In this document: in pieces, positions 33,654-42,480 of the stretch
How the letters are laid out: each line of letters opens with the position of its first letter
How positions within the stretch are numbered: the stretch's first letter is position 1
Assembly: GCA_017883385.1 (NCBI GenBank)
Contig: JADGNQ010000004.1
Location: forward strand, 62,001 to 126,000
DNA: 64,000 bases
Source of the DNA: Candidatus Sulfotelmatobacter sp.
GTDB lineage: Bacteria > Acidobacteriota > Terriglobia > Terriglobales > Acidobacteriaceae
Direction: 5' to 3'
Program-made: the position numbers and the translations under genes
The notes under the pieces: generated by a model
What the model was told of the DNA's origin: nothing
The model's input: only the letters and a program-made list of their open reading frames with translations
Databases searched by the model: none

Positions 33654-35543
33654 ATGCTGCGCCGAAAAACTATCATCGTCCTGACGATCACCTTCATGGT
33701 GACGTTGATGGTATCGGCATTCTCCTATCTGTATATCTCCCAGATTCTCCGGCTGCGTATCGACAACGCGCACGAAACCGCCAAGCAACTGGCCCACCAA
33801 CTGGCCTACGCTGCGGAAAACGACGTACCAGATTTCAGCAGCACCAACGTCGACACCAATGACCCAGTCGCGGTCCGGCGTGCCCTCGTGGAGTACCTGC
33901 AGACCGACATTGATCTAAACAACATGCTGCAGTACGCGCGGGGGAGTTGGGCCTTCCTGATGGATGCGACCATCATTGGGCCTGACGGCAAGGCTCTGCT
34001 CCACACCGATGCCTCGATGGTCGGTAAAGTCGTTCCCGCGCGGCCCGACTTCCAGCAAGTCCTCAGTTCCCGGTTCCGGGAACAGATCCGCCTGGTTTAC
34101 GGGCCTCCTGAGGTGTACGACGTCAGCTATGTCCTCCGGCTGAACGGCGAACCGTTCGGCAGCGTCCGCATTGGAGTCTCCCCTGTCTTCATGAAGCGAG
34201 AGATCAATGTAAAGCTGACGCAGGCGCTGTACTCTTCGATCGCGTTGATTTTCGCCTCGTTGATTCTTTCTGCTGGCATCTCCAATCTGGCGTTCGGACC
34301 GTTGAAAGAAATCAACCGCAACCTCGATAGCATGGCCGCGGGCGATCCCGACGAACTCGCCAGCGAGCCAGGCGGTCACGACGAATACGGCCTCGTGACC
34401 CTGAAGATTGCCAGCCTGGGCCGGCAAATTCGTGACAGCAAGGAGATCTTTTCGGCCCTCAAAGACAACGTAGACCAACTCATGGCCAAATTGCAGGATG
34501 GCCTGATGCTGTTTGCCCGCGATTCGCGAGTGGTGCTGGTGAGCGCGTCGGTGGAGGCCTTTCTCGACCGCCCTCGTGGGGACCTGCTCGGACGGACGGT
34601 GCAGGAAGTATTTGACCGGCACTCCGTCCTCGGAACAGCTCTGCTCGACGCTTTCGAACGCCGGCGTCCCATGTCGGAGCGCGAGTTTGAGGCCGCAGGT
34701 GGAAAACACGTTCAGATTTCCCTCGATTTCGTACAGGAGAAGAACTCGCAGATCGGCGCACTCCTGATCATGCGTGACACCGAGTCGGTCCGTCGCATTG
34801 GCGACGAGATTGAGATGTCGCGCCGCCTCTCCGCCAGCGGACGCCTCACCCGGGGGGTGGCCCACGAGGTAAAGAATCCCATCAACGCCATTGTTCTTCA
34901 CCTGCAATTGCTGCGGAACAAGCTGGCCCACCAGGAACCGGATACGCGGCGTCACATGGACATCATCGACAGCGAAATCCGCCGTCTGGATCGTGTGGTG
35001 CAGACGCTCGTTGATTTCACCCGTCCTCGCGATCTTCATCTAGAAGAAGTCGATCTGCGCCGCCTGATGGAAGACGTCGCGCAACTCGCCGCTCCCGACG
35101 CCGAGCAACATGGCGTCACGATCGATCGCCACATGCCGGAGCTGCGGTTGCCGATTAAGGTCGACGTTGATCTGATGAAACAAGCGATTCTCAACGTCGT
35201 ACTCAATGGAGTGCAGGCCATGCCCCAGGGTGGACTGCTCACCATATCCGCTCACCGCGAGGGCCAGGCGGTTGTCGCCGAGGTTCGCGATCAGGGTGGC
35301 GGAATCCCTCAAGACATGCACGACAAGATCTTTGAGCTTTATTTCACCACGAAAAAAGAGGGCAGCGGCATTGGCCTGGCGCAGACCTATCAGATTCTGC
35401 AATGGCACTACGGCTCCGTGGATTTTGAATCGACCGAGGGGGCGGGAACTATTTTTCGTTTCCATATTCCGCTGGCTGGACCGGCAACGATCGTAGCCGG
35501 TCGCGAGCACACCGCCGACGCAGCGGCATCGCAACGGAATTGA
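33654..35543 (+). CDS. Membrane-bound sensor histidine kinase
   Basis: About 629 residues from ATG 33654; an in-frame TTG at 33618 would add 12. Topology: membrane helix (TIIVLTITFMVTLMVSAFSYLYI), an extracytoplasmic sensor of about 150 residues, second helix (SSIALIFASLILSAGI), HAMP (GPLKEINRNLDSMAAGD), PAS-like domain, HisKA with phospho-His in GVAHEVKNPINAI, and HATPase with NVVLNGVQAM, DQGGGIP and GSGIGLAQTYQI. All boxes are intact. Partner of the NtrC regulator just upstream. Ligand unknown; the sensor resembles Cache-type folds. Confidence 0.93.
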   Translation: MLRRKTIIVLTITFMVTLMVSAFSYLYISQILRLRIDNAHETAKQLAHQLAYAAENDVPDFSSTNVDTNDPVAVRRALVEYLQTDIDLNNMLQYARGSWAFLMDATIIGPDGKALLHTDASMVGKVVPARPDFQQVLSSRFREQIRLVYGPPEVYDVSYVLRLNGEPFGSVRIGVSPVFMKREINVKLTQALYSSIALIFASLILSAGISNLAFGPLKEINRNLDSMAAGDPDELASEPGGHDEYGLVTLKIASLGRQIRDSKEIFSALKDNVDQLMAKLQDGLMLFARDSRVVLVSASVEAFLDRPRGDLLGRTVQEVFDRHSVLGTALLDAFERRRPMSEREFEAAGGKHVQISLDFVQEKNSQIGALLIMRDTESVRRIGDEIEMSRRLSASGRLTRGVAHEVKNPINAIVLHLQLLRNKLAHQEPDTRRHMDIIDSEIRRLDRVVQTLVDFTRPRDLHLEEVDLRRLMEDVAQLAAPDAEQHGVTIDRHMPELRLPIKVDVDLMKQAILNVVLNGVQAMPQGGLLTISAHREGQAVVAEVRDQGGGIPQDMHDKIFELYFTTKKEGSGIGLAQTYQILQWHYGSVDFESTEGAGTIFRFHIPLAGPATIVAGREHTADAAASQRN

Positions 35544-35627
35544 CTGACCAGCGGTCTACTGTGGAATGAATCGCGGGATAAATCTTAACGCGGCAGTCAC
35601 CGCACTCCACAGCGCAAAGGCGTAAAA

Positions 35628-36356
35628 TTGGGTTTTTGGCGTCGCGTAGCTTGGGATCCGGGTATGACTCTGGCCATTATTCTCCTTGTCAGTATTTCTT
35701 GCGCAGCATCGCCGCCAGAGAACGCGGTAGCTGTGCACCAGTCCACGCAGCAACCGGTTCCAGGGGACCGGCCAGCAAGTGCGAAGGGGACGCAAGATCA
35801 CGGAGCGGCGGCACCAGGGCAGGATTCATCGACTGCCCCCAAGCCAACTCCTAGCACCACCGCTCCGGCGCAGATCTCTTCAAGTCAGAACCACCCTGCA
35901 GCTCACAAGCGCCGGCGCCACAAGAGAAAAGTGATCGCATCGAACTGCATCAGCTCTCCCGCAGCGGGTGTGGGTTCAGCCACGGCTGGTTCTGCGACAT
36001 CGGGTTCCGCACCGCAGGACGCTGCTAGCCCTGCGAAGAACTGTCCTCCGTCGAAGGTGATTGTGCGTCAGGGAGGAACTGCAGAACCTAGCATTCAACT
36101 GGCCGGGGGTGCGGCCGGCGACCAGGCAGCCCAGCAGCGACACACGGCCAATCAAATGCTGGGAGCGACGGAAGCGAACCTCAAAACAATCGCTGGACGT
36201 CAGCTCACGGCCAACCAGCAGGACATCGTCAATCAAGTCCGCCAGTTCATGGAGCAGTCGAAGAGCGCGGTTGCGGCTGGAGACCCCGAACGCGGCCGCA
36301 CTCTGGCGTGGAAGGCTCAACTGCTTTCCGAGGAACTGGTAAATCCGCAGAAGTAG
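35628..36356 (+). CDS. Exported Ala/Ser/Pro-rich protein of unknown function
   Basis: 242 residues. A hydrophobic segment (MTLAIILLVSISCAAS) suggests export and, possibly, lipidation at the Cys, though the lipobox is poor. A long low-complexity linker follows (Pro, Ser, Thr, Ala, with a basic block HKRRRHKRK), then a helical domain (RHTANQMLGATEANLKTIAGR, QDIVNQVRQFMEQSKSAVAAGD, AWKAQLLSEEL). The listed start is TTG 35628; ATG 35664 would begin at the signal segment and may be the true start. It follows the kinase gene by 84 bases on the same strand. Confidence 0.65.
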   Translation: MGFWRRVAWDPGMTLAIILLVSISCAASPPENAVAVHQSTQQPVPGDRPASAKGTQDHGAAAPGQDSSTAPKPTPSTTAPAQISSSQNHPAAHKRRRHKRKVIASNCISSPAAGVGSATAGSATSGSAPQDAASPAKNCPPSKVIVRQGGTAEPSIQLAGGAAGDQAAQQRHTANQMLGATEANLKTIAGRQLTANQQDIVNQVRQFMEQSKSAVAAGDPERGRTLAWKAQLLSEELVNPQK

Positions 36357-36419
36357 CCACGGTTTTCCGGCCTCTGCCGAAACATCGCGCTCAAGAAAAG
36401 AACCTGGCCGACCCGAACC

Positions 36420-37583
36420 TCATTTTCCTTTGGCTCGCGCGCTGTTCACTTTCGTCAGGAGATCCTGCGACATCGCCTGCAGGGGACCGGAAATCTTCAC
36501 CGCCTCAGTGAGCACGTCGCGGGCCTCGGTCAGCTTGTTCATCTTGCCGTAAGCGAAACCCAGACCGTACAGCGCCCGTGCATACTGCTGATCATCCTGT
36601 CCCTTGACCAGGGCCGCTGCGGCCTTGAGTTCGGGAATAGCGGCAGTGGATTTCTCCTGCTTCAGATAGACCCACCCGATCGTGTTGTGGGCCGCTCCGG
36701 CTGAGAGCTTACGCGACTTGTCCGCATCAGGAGCATCCGCCTTCGCCACTTCGATGGTCTTCTGCGCATAGGTAATCGCCTTGGCTGCACTGCCCGGCTT
36801 GGTATCGTCTCCGTAGAAACTGGCGAGCAGCAGCAGCGCAGTCAAGGAGTTGGGATTAGCCGCCAAAATCTTTTCCCCGAACGATACCAGGCGCGCCTGA
36901 TCGTTCAACTGGCCCGGGCCCAGCGTGTACATAGCGTAGTTGGATACCTGGTCCTGAAATTTTGTGTCGGGAAAAGCCGCGGTGAATCTTTCAATGTCAG
37001 CCATGCGACTCTTCGGATCATTCTCGGTGGTGATGACATTGAAGCCGGACGTCTCCATAAAATCACAGTTGTTCTGCGTAGCCGTCTTGTCCTCGTTGAC
37101 CTGGCGGGCAAAATCCTCATCGCTCACGCCCTCCGGCTTGGGCTGCTTGCCGATCGAGTGGCAAACCTCGCCACCTTTTGCGGCGTAATCCATCAGCTTG
37201 GAATTGTTCTTGGCTTGTAGCGCCATGCTCGCCTGCGACACGAGGATATCGAGGTTACGAGGAGATCCGACCAGCGCCTTGTCGCCGTAGTCGAGCGCCT
37301 TTGCCAGGTCGCCGCTCGCCTGGTAGGCCTGTGCAATCTGCCAGTTTCCGTAGGCTACGGCGGCGGGGTTCGCCGAGAACTTCTGCACGAAATCCTCATA
37401 CATGGCCAACTTCTTCTGCGGATCCTGCTCGCTGCTGATGGCCTGGAGCGCGTGATCCTCCTCCGTGCCTGCGGCGATCGTGATGTGATCGATCTGGGCG
37501 TTTGCCTCGATGGTGGGAAACGCAAGAGAGAAAGAAAAGAGGATGACAACCAGCAATAGAAATGAACCGCTGCAGCGTCGCAT
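36420..37583 (-). CDS. Exported tetratricopeptide-repeat protein
   Basis: 387 residues with a signal peptide (FLLLVVILFSFSLAFPTIEANA) and TPR-type helices through most of the length (AYGNWQIAQAYQASGDLAKALDYGDKAL, NSLTALLLLASFYGDD, AAHNTIGWVYLKQEKSTAAIPELKAA, ARALYGLGFAYGKMNKLTEARDVL). The ATG at 37583 is preceded by GGAGG at 6 bases; a longer TTG start lacks this. Two Cys (EVCHSIG, NNCDF) could form a disulfide in the periplasm. Function unknown; TPRs suggest scaffolding. Confidence 0.82.
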   Translation of the reverse strand: MRRCSGSFLLLVVILFSFSLAFPTIEANAQIDHITIAAGTEEDHALQAISSEQDPQKKLAMYEDFVQKFSANPAAVAYGNWQIAQAYQASGDLAKALDYGDKALVGSPRNLDILVSQASMALQAKNNSKLMDYAAKGGEVCHSIGKQPKPEGVSDEDFARQVNEDKTATQNNCDFMETSGFNVITTENDPKSRMADIERFTAAFPDTKFQDQVSNYAMYTLGPGQLNDQARLVSFGEKILAANPNSLTALLLLASFYGDDTKPGSAAKAITYAQKTIEVAKADAPDADKSRKLSAGAAHNTIGWVYLKQEKSTAAIPELKAAAALVKGQDDQQYARALYGLGFAYGKMNKLTEARDVLTEAVKISGPLQAMSQDLLTKVNSARAKGK

Positions 37584-37702
37584 AGCCTGCCTCCGGTAAC
37601 GCCAAAATAGGACTTCGGTTTCGAGCAGGCGAATCGTAGCGCCGAACGCGCCCTGACGCAAGGGCGGAGATCACTTCGTGTTCGAAAACGACAAAGGCCT
37701 TC

Positions 37703-37784
37703 ACCACGAAGGACACGAAGTAGCACGAAGGAAACCTGCGCGATATCTTGGGATTCCTTCGTGCTACTTCGTGTCCTTCGTGGT
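37703..37784. repeat. Perfect 31-base inverted repeat, family C
   Basis: Left arm 37703-37733 (ACCACGAAGGACACGAAGT...), right arm 37754-37784 its exact reverse complement, with a 20-base loop. It sits between the divergent TPR and MFS genes, 48 bases before the MFS start. It is the most complete member of the family also seen at 2962, 4304 and 5742. Confidence 0.85.
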
Positions 37785-37831
37785 TCATGGATTCTGCGCA
37801 TCCACGCCTCTCCTCGGCTAAAGTAGTAAAG

Positions 37832-39082
37832 ATGCGTGAGAGTTTCGGCCAGCGTCCGTTGCGTTTCGTTTTCGCGGCCAACGTGATTTCCATGTTGGGC
37901 AGCGGGATGAATTCGGCCGCCGTGGCCTGGTACATCCTGCAGGCCACGCACTCCGAAATGGCCCTGGGGACGTTTGCGGTCCTGCAAACGATTCCGGCGA
38001 TGCTGATGCTTCCCTTCACCGGCGTCATCATTGACCGCGAAGATCGCCGGCGCCTGGTCATGTGGCTCGACGCGCTCCGAGCCGTGATCATCGTGATCGT
38101 GGCCATCCTCGCATTTCGGCATCGCGTGCAGGTCTGGCAACTCTACCTGATGAACACGCTGGTCGCCGCCGGCTTTTGGATGTTCTGGCCGACCATCACC
38201 GCGCTCGTCCAGGAACTCACACCTGAGGGCCAGTTCGTGCAATCCAATACCTTCCTGCTCGCAGGCGTGCAGGGCGGATGGCTCATTGCAGGCTCGTTCG
38301 TCGGCTTCATGTACAACCACATCGGCCTCGGAGGCGTGCTGCTCATCGACGTTTCGACCTACGTGGTCTCGTTCCTCTGCTACTTCGCCGTGCGCAAAGG
38401 ACGTCACGTCGTGCTGCGCCCGGAGGAGTTGCGGGCCGATCTTCTCGCTGCGGAGAGTCAACTGGAGCGCTTCTGGCGCGAGACGAAAGAGGGCTTGCAC
38501 TTCCTGCGCGATCATCGGCCGGTGGTGCTGCTGGGAATCAGCTGGGCCCTGTTTCTGGGGGCGATGATCACCGGGGTAGTGGTCACTCCATCGCTGAGCG
38601 AGCGTGTCTTTCACGCGGGAGCCGTCGGCTACGGCTGGCTCAATGCGGGATGGGGTACGGGAGCATTCGTCAGCGCTTTGTACGCACCGCAGGCGATTGC
38701 CTTTCTGGGTGGACGCCGTGCAGTCGCGTTCTCCATGGCGTTGCTCTCGGTGTGTGTGGTCTGCGCGCCGATCTCGCAGTTTCTGGTGTTGGCCATGGGA
38801 CTTTATTTCGTCATGGGGTCGGCGCGGGGCGTTGGCGGCATAGCCATGAATACAAGTTTGATGGAGATGGTCCCCAATCATTTGATGGGACGGGTGCAGA
38901 ATGCATTCTATTTTGCCGGAACGTTTCTGCAGCTTGTGCTCGCCATTTGCGTAGGCGCAGTCGCGCACAAGGTGAGCCTGGTGGCGGCGTTCGCGATCCT
39001 GGCTTGTGTGTACGGCCTGTCGTTCGTGGCGGCGAGCTGGCCGGTGGGTGCCGCGGTTCCAGCGGAAGTCGCCGCGGAGTGA
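37832..39082 (+). CDS. MFS transporter (EntS/MFS_3-type exporter)
   Basis: 416-residue major facilitator with 12 predicted membrane segments. N-terminal half: LRFVFAANVISMLGSGMNSAAVAWYIL, then the A-motif-like loop GVIIDREDRRRLVMW; C-terminal half from about 215 after a long cytoplasmic loop. The pattern matches drug or siderophore exporters of the MFS_3 group. The start at 37832 (MRESFGQRP) leaves out an upstream stretch that overlaps the hairpin repeat. Substrate unknown; no siderophore genes nearby. Confidence 0.87.
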   Translation: MRESFGQRPLRFVFAANVISMLGSGMNSAAVAWYILQATHSEMALGTFAVLQTIPAMLMLPFTGVIIDREDRRRLVMWLDALRAVIIVIVAILAFRHRVQVWQLYLMNTLVAAGFWMFWPTITALVQELTPEGQFVQSNTFLLAGVQGGWLIAGSFVGFMYNHIGLGGVLLIDVSTYVVSFLCYFAVRKGRHVVLRPEELRADLLAAESQLERFWRETKEGLHFLRDHRPVVLLGISWALFLGAMITGVVVTPSLSERVFHAGAVGYGWLNAGWGTGAFVSALYAPQAIAFLGGRRAVAFSMALLSVCVVCAPISQFLVLAMGLYFVMGSARGVGGIAMNTSLMEMVPNHLMGRVQNAFYFAGTFLQLVLAICVGAVAHKVSLVAAFAILACVYGLSFVAASWPVGAAVPAEVAAE

Positions 39083-39160
39083 GCAAATCGGGTGCGGGTG
39101 CCGATGACGACCAGCGCAATTGCCTGAACCTGTTATTCTTTCCAATCCTAAGGAGCAACC

Positions 39161-39931
39161 ATGTCTTCAGACTTGCAGGGCCGTACTGCCGTGGTCTTCG
39201 GAGTCGCCAACAAGCGCTCCATCGCGTGGTCCATCGCCCAGGGACTGCACGCCGCCGGCATGAAGCTCGCCATTACCTACCAGAACGAGCGCCTGGAGCA
39301 GGAAGCGAAGGATCTCATCCTCTCGATGCCCGGCGCGGAAGCCTACATGTGCGACGTTTCCAAGGACGAAGAAATCGCCACCCTCTTTGCCACGCTGAAG
39401 GAACGCCATGGCAAGCTGCACACCCTGGTGCATTCCGTCGCCTATGCTCCGGCTGACGAAATGAAGGGAGACTTCGTCAATACGACGCGCGAAGGCTTTC
39501 GCATTGCCATGGATGTCAGCGTGTACTCGCTGGTCGCCGTCGCGCGTGCTGCCGCCCCGCTTATGTCGGACGGCGGCTCCATGATAACCATGACTTACTA
39601 TGCGTCGGAGAAAGTCGTGCCCCGCTACAACGTGATGGCTGTCGCCAAGGCGGGACTGGAATGCACGGTGCGCTATCTCGCCTACGAACTGGGGAAGGAA
39701 AGGATTCGGGTGAACGCGATTTCTGCCGGGCCGATCAAGACTCTGGCCGCACGCGGCATCGCCGGCTTCGGCGACATGCTCAAGGAACACGAGGAGCGCG
39801 CCCCGCTGGGCCGCCGCGTGGAAATCACAGAAGTCGGATCGACCGGAGTATTCCTCGCGTCGGATGCCAGCAGCGGCATCACCGGCGAGGTGATCTACGT
39901 CGACTGTGGATATAACATCATGGGGTTTTAG
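39161..39931 (+). CDS. fabI: Enoyl-[acyl-carrier-protein] reductase (NADH)
   Basis: Catalyses the last reductive step of each fatty-acid elongation cycle, reducing trans-2-enoyl-ACP with NADH. 256 residues with the FabI pattern: cofactor motif GVANKRSIAWSIAQGL, HSVAYAP, and the catalytic Y146/Y156/K163 (TYYASEKVVPRYNVMAVAKAG), numbered as in E. coli FabI. AAGGAG lies 5 bases before the ATG. Cytoplasmic. It stands alone between an MFS gene and a peptidase gene on the same strand. Confidence 0.97.
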   Translation: MSSDLQGRTAVVFGVANKRSIAWSIAQGLHAAGMKLAITYQNERLEQEAKDLILSMPGAEAYMCDVSKDEEIATLFATLKERHGKLHTLVHSVAYAPADEMKGDFVNTTREGFRIAMDVSVYSLVAVARAAAPLMSDGGSMITMTYYASEKVVPRYNVMAVAKAGLECTVRYLAYELGKERIRVNAISAGPIKTLAARGIAGFGDMLKEHEERAPLGRRVEITEVGSTGVFLASDASSGITGEVIYVDCGYNIMGF

Positions 39932-39950
39932 CTCGCGTCTCACTCACCAA

Positions 39951-41930
39951 ATGAAACTACAAAGCAGATGTTTGCGGACGCCTCTTACGCTCGTCATTTC
40001 GCTTCTTTGCGCTTCCCTTCCCGCCTGGGCTCAGGCAGTTGCTGCGTCTCGCGCGGCTAGCGTCATCGATTCCATGCCGCACGCGAAAACGATCGATCAG
40101 GCTTCGATCTCTCCCGACGGAACCCAAGTCGCATACATCGTCGGCGGTGAACTGGCGATAATTCCAGTGGGCGGCGGAACTCCTCGTCCGATCGCGGTGG
40201 AAGGCAAGCTCGCATTACGCGAAGTGTCGTGGGCACCTGATTCAAAGCAGATCGTATTCATCGCTGATTTGGCCGGTGATGTTCCAGCCGCCCAAGTGTG
40301 GACGGCAGCCGTCGACGGCAGCGCACCCGTGAAACGAGCTGACGGGAAGGGCTATGCCTCAGTCCCCAGCTTTTCTCCAGACGGTTCAAAGCTGGCTCTC
40401 CTCTTCATCGAAGGAATGCCGAGAGTGGCCGGACCACTGCAGCCCATGACGCCGCTTGCGGGCGTCATCTCCGAGACCGCTTACGAGCAGCGCCTCACCA
40501 CCATCGACTTGGCGACCAACACTCTGGCGCAAGTCACGCCGGCCGACGTTTATGTTTACGAATACGACTGGACGCCCGACAGTCAGGGCTGGGTGGCAAC
40601 GGTGGCGCATGGCTCCGGCGACGCGAACTGGTACATTGCGAAGCTCTATGGCATCAACACGCACTCCGGCGCGATGCGCGAGATCTATGCTCCGAAATGG
40701 CAGATCGCGGAGCCGCACATTTCGCCCGATGGCAAGTACGTGGCGTTTATCGAAGGGCTGATGAGCGACGAGGGCGTCACCGGAGGCGATATCTTCGTTA
40801 TTCCAGTTGCTGGCGGATCCGCCCGAAACGTAACTCCCAACATCAAGAGTTCTCCGTCGTCGCTGACCTGGAGCGGCCCGGACCGAATTACGTTCGCCCA
40901 GAATGTAGACGGAGAATCGGGATTCGCCAGCGTGAGCGCTCTCGGCGGTGACGTGCGAAAGCTTTGGTCGGGCGAAGAATTCATTGGTACGAACCCCTCG
41001 CCCAGCGCTTCGTTCTCCAACGACGGGAACATTACTGCAGTCGTGCTTCAGTCGGCGAGCAAACCGCCTGAAGTTTGGGGCGGCCCGATTGGCGACTGGA
41101 AACAGTTAACTACGGTGAATGCCGAGGCCAAGCCCGCCTGGGGCGAGATGCACAACTTCCATTGGACAAACGGAAACACAAAGCTCGAAGGCTGGCTCAT
41201 GTTGCCGAAAGACTACGCTCCCGGCAAAACGTATCCGCTCATCGTGAGCGTGCATGGCGGTCCGTCGGCAACGTGCGCTTCGCATTGGGACCCCAAGAAC
41301 ATGGGCGCTACATCGGCCATGGGCTACTTCGTGTTCTGTCCTAATCCCCGCGGCAGTTACGGCCAGGGCGAAGCCTTCACGCGCGGCAATATCAAAGACT
41401 TCGGCGGCGGCGATTTTCGCGACATCATGGCTGGGGTAGATGCCATCGCCAAGCAGTATCCCATTGACCTCCATCGCCTCGGCATCCGCGGACACAGCTA
41501 CGGCGGTTACATGACGATGTGGGCGGAAACACAGACACACCGCTTCGCCGCGGCCGTGGCGGGCGCGGGGATCTCAGACTGGCTCAGCTATTACGGAGTC
41601 AACGATATCGACGAGTGGATGATCCCGTTTTTCGGGGCGTCGGTGTATGACGATCCCGCGGTGTATGCCAAGAGCGATCCCATGCACTTCGTAAAAGCGG
41701 TGAAGACGCCCACGCTGATCCTGGTAGGCGACCGCGACGGCGAAGTTCCGATGGAACAGTCTGTGGAGTGGTGGCACGCTCTGACCACGATGAAGGTTCC
41801 GACGCAGCTCGTTGTCTATTCCGATGAGGGGCACATATTCATCAGGCCCGCCGACGCTCGCGACTACTTCGTGAGAACGCTGGAGTGGTTCGACGAGTGG
41901 TTCGGGAAGGCCGCGCCGCAAAAACGATGA
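39951..41930 (+). CDS. Exported S9-family prolyl oligopeptidase / dipeptidyl peptidase
   Basis: 659 residues with a signal peptide (LTLVISLLCASLPAWAQA). Residues 60-400 form a WD40-like beta-propeller (TIDQASISPDGTQVAYIV, YASVPSFSPDGSKLALLF, EPHISPDGKYVAFIEG). The C-terminal alpha/beta-hydrolase domain has the triad: Ser in GHSYGGYMTMW, Asp in LVGDRDGEVP, His in SDEGHIF. This is the S9C acylaminoacyl-peptidase / DPP-like arrangement. All three residues are intact. Probable periplasmic peptide degradation. It follows fabI by 19 bases but is functionally unrelated. Confidence 0.93.
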   Translation: MKLQSRCLRTPLTLVISLLCASLPAWAQAVAASRAASVIDSMPHAKTIDQASISPDGTQVAYIVGGELAIIPVGGGTPRPIAVEGKLALREVSWAPDSKQIVFIADLAGDVPAAQVWTAAVDGSAPVKRADGKGYASVPSFSPDGSKLALLFIEGMPRVAGPLQPMTPLAGVISETAYEQRLTTIDLATNTLAQVTPADVYVYEYDWTPDSQGWVATVAHGSGDANWYIAKLYGINTHSGAMREIYAPKWQIAEPHISPDGKYVAFIEGLMSDEGVTGGDIFVIPVAGGSARNVTPNIKSSPSSLTWSGPDRITFAQNVDGESGFASVSALGGDVRKLWSGEEFIGTNPSPSASFSNDGNITAVVLQSASKPPEVWGGPIGDWKQLTTVNAEAKPAWGEMHNFHWTNGNTKLEGWLMLPKDYAPGKTYPLIVSVHGGPSATCASHWDPKNMGATSAMGYFVFCPNPRGSYGQGEAFTRGNIKDFGGGDFRDIMAGVDAIAKQYPIDLHRLGIRGHSYGGYMTMWAETQTHRFAAAVAGAGISDWLSYYGVNDIDEWMIPFFGASVYDDPAVYAKSDPMHFVKAVKTPTLILVGDRDGEVPMEQSVEWWHALTTMKVPTQLVVYSDEGHIFIRPADARDYFVRTLEWFDEWFGKAAPQKR

Positions 41931-41941
41931 TCAAGCCGGTT

Positions 41942-42385
41942 TTAACCAACAACTGAGATTCGCCGGCCGTTCTCGCCGGCACGCTCCAGGGCAATCTCCA
42001 CGTCGCGCTCGCGCAGCAGGCGCGGGAATTTCTCCCCCCACTCAATCAGCAGAATGCTGTTGTCGGAACGCAGATCGTCCAACCCGAGCGTCTCCAACTC
42101 TCGCGGCGTGTCGATGCGGTAAAGATCGATGTGGAAGAGATTGGCGCGCGGTCCTCGATACTCATGCACCAGCGTGAAGGTGGGACTGGTGACGTCTTCC
42201 TCGGCGGCCGCTTCAAAGGCAGCAGCGATTCCTTTGACCAGGGTAGTTTTGCCTGCTCCGAGATCGCCGCGCAGCAGCACAAGTTTGGGCGGCGCGAGGA
42301 GAGAAGCCAGAGTGCTGCCGAAGGCGACGGTCTCTTCAGGCGAATGCGTGGTGACTTCACGCGCGACACTTGTTTCGTTCTGCAC
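41942..42385 (-). CDS. tsaE: tRNA threonylcarbamoyladenosine biosynthesis ATPase TsaE
   Basis: P-loop protein required, with TsaB, TsaC and TsaD, for the t6A37 modification of ANN-decoding tRNAs. Walker A LLRGDLGAGKTTLVKG, then PTFTLVHEYRG and the family motif LFHIDLYRID, and LLIEWGEKFP. Start taken at GTG 42385 (147 residues, family size about 150); the frame continues upstream only through dispersed repeat A copy 4 (MWGQPPPAV...), which is not likely coding. A TATACT lies 6 bases before the GTG, so the mRNA may be leaderless. tsaB and tsaD are not here. Confidence 0.94.
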   Translation of the reverse strand: MQNETSVAREVTTHSPEETVAFGSTLASLLAPPKLVLLRGDLGAGKTTLVKGIAAAFEAAAEEDVTSPTFTLVHEYRGPRANLFHIDLYRIDTPRELETLGLDDLRSDNSILLIEWGEKFPRLLRERDVEIALERAGENGRRISVVG

Positions 42386-42402
42386 ACGACCAGTATAGCG
42401 GG
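42386..42402 (-). promoter_or_regulatory. Possible -10 element directly before tsaE
   Basis: Minus strand reads GCTATACTGGTCGT then GTG. TATACT is a good -10 match and would place the transcription start at or next to the GTG codon. The -35 region (GGCACT at 17 bases) is poor. No Shine-Dalgarno is present, which fits a leaderless mRNA. Confidence 0.35.
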
Positions 42403-42420
42403 GGCCGGCGTCGCAGTGCC

Positions 42421-42466
42421 GTCGAGCTTCGCTCGACTCGACAGCCGGGGGCGGCTGTCCCCACAT
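42421..42466 (+). repeat. Dispersed palindromic repeat, family A, copy 4
   Basis: GTCGAGC-TTC-GCTCGAC hairpin, then TC and GACAGCCG-GGG-GCGGCTGTCCCCACAT. It lies between tsaE and the PilZ-like gene, 14 bases before the latter's stop. Its first hairpin has the same words as copy 1 inside the flavin oxidase. Confidence 0.8.
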
Positions 42467-42480
42467 CTAGGTCTCGGGCG

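Noticed and set aside
37355-39145. 596-residue minus-strand ORF
   Set aside because: Antisense to the MFS transporter and the hairpin repeat; rich in His/Arg, with no domain. The sense frame shows clear membrane helices.
42386-42466. N-terminal extension of TsaE beginning MWGQPPPAV
   Set aside because: The extension is the translation of dispersed repeat A and precedes a normal-length TsaE; the same words start spurious ORFs at the other copies.
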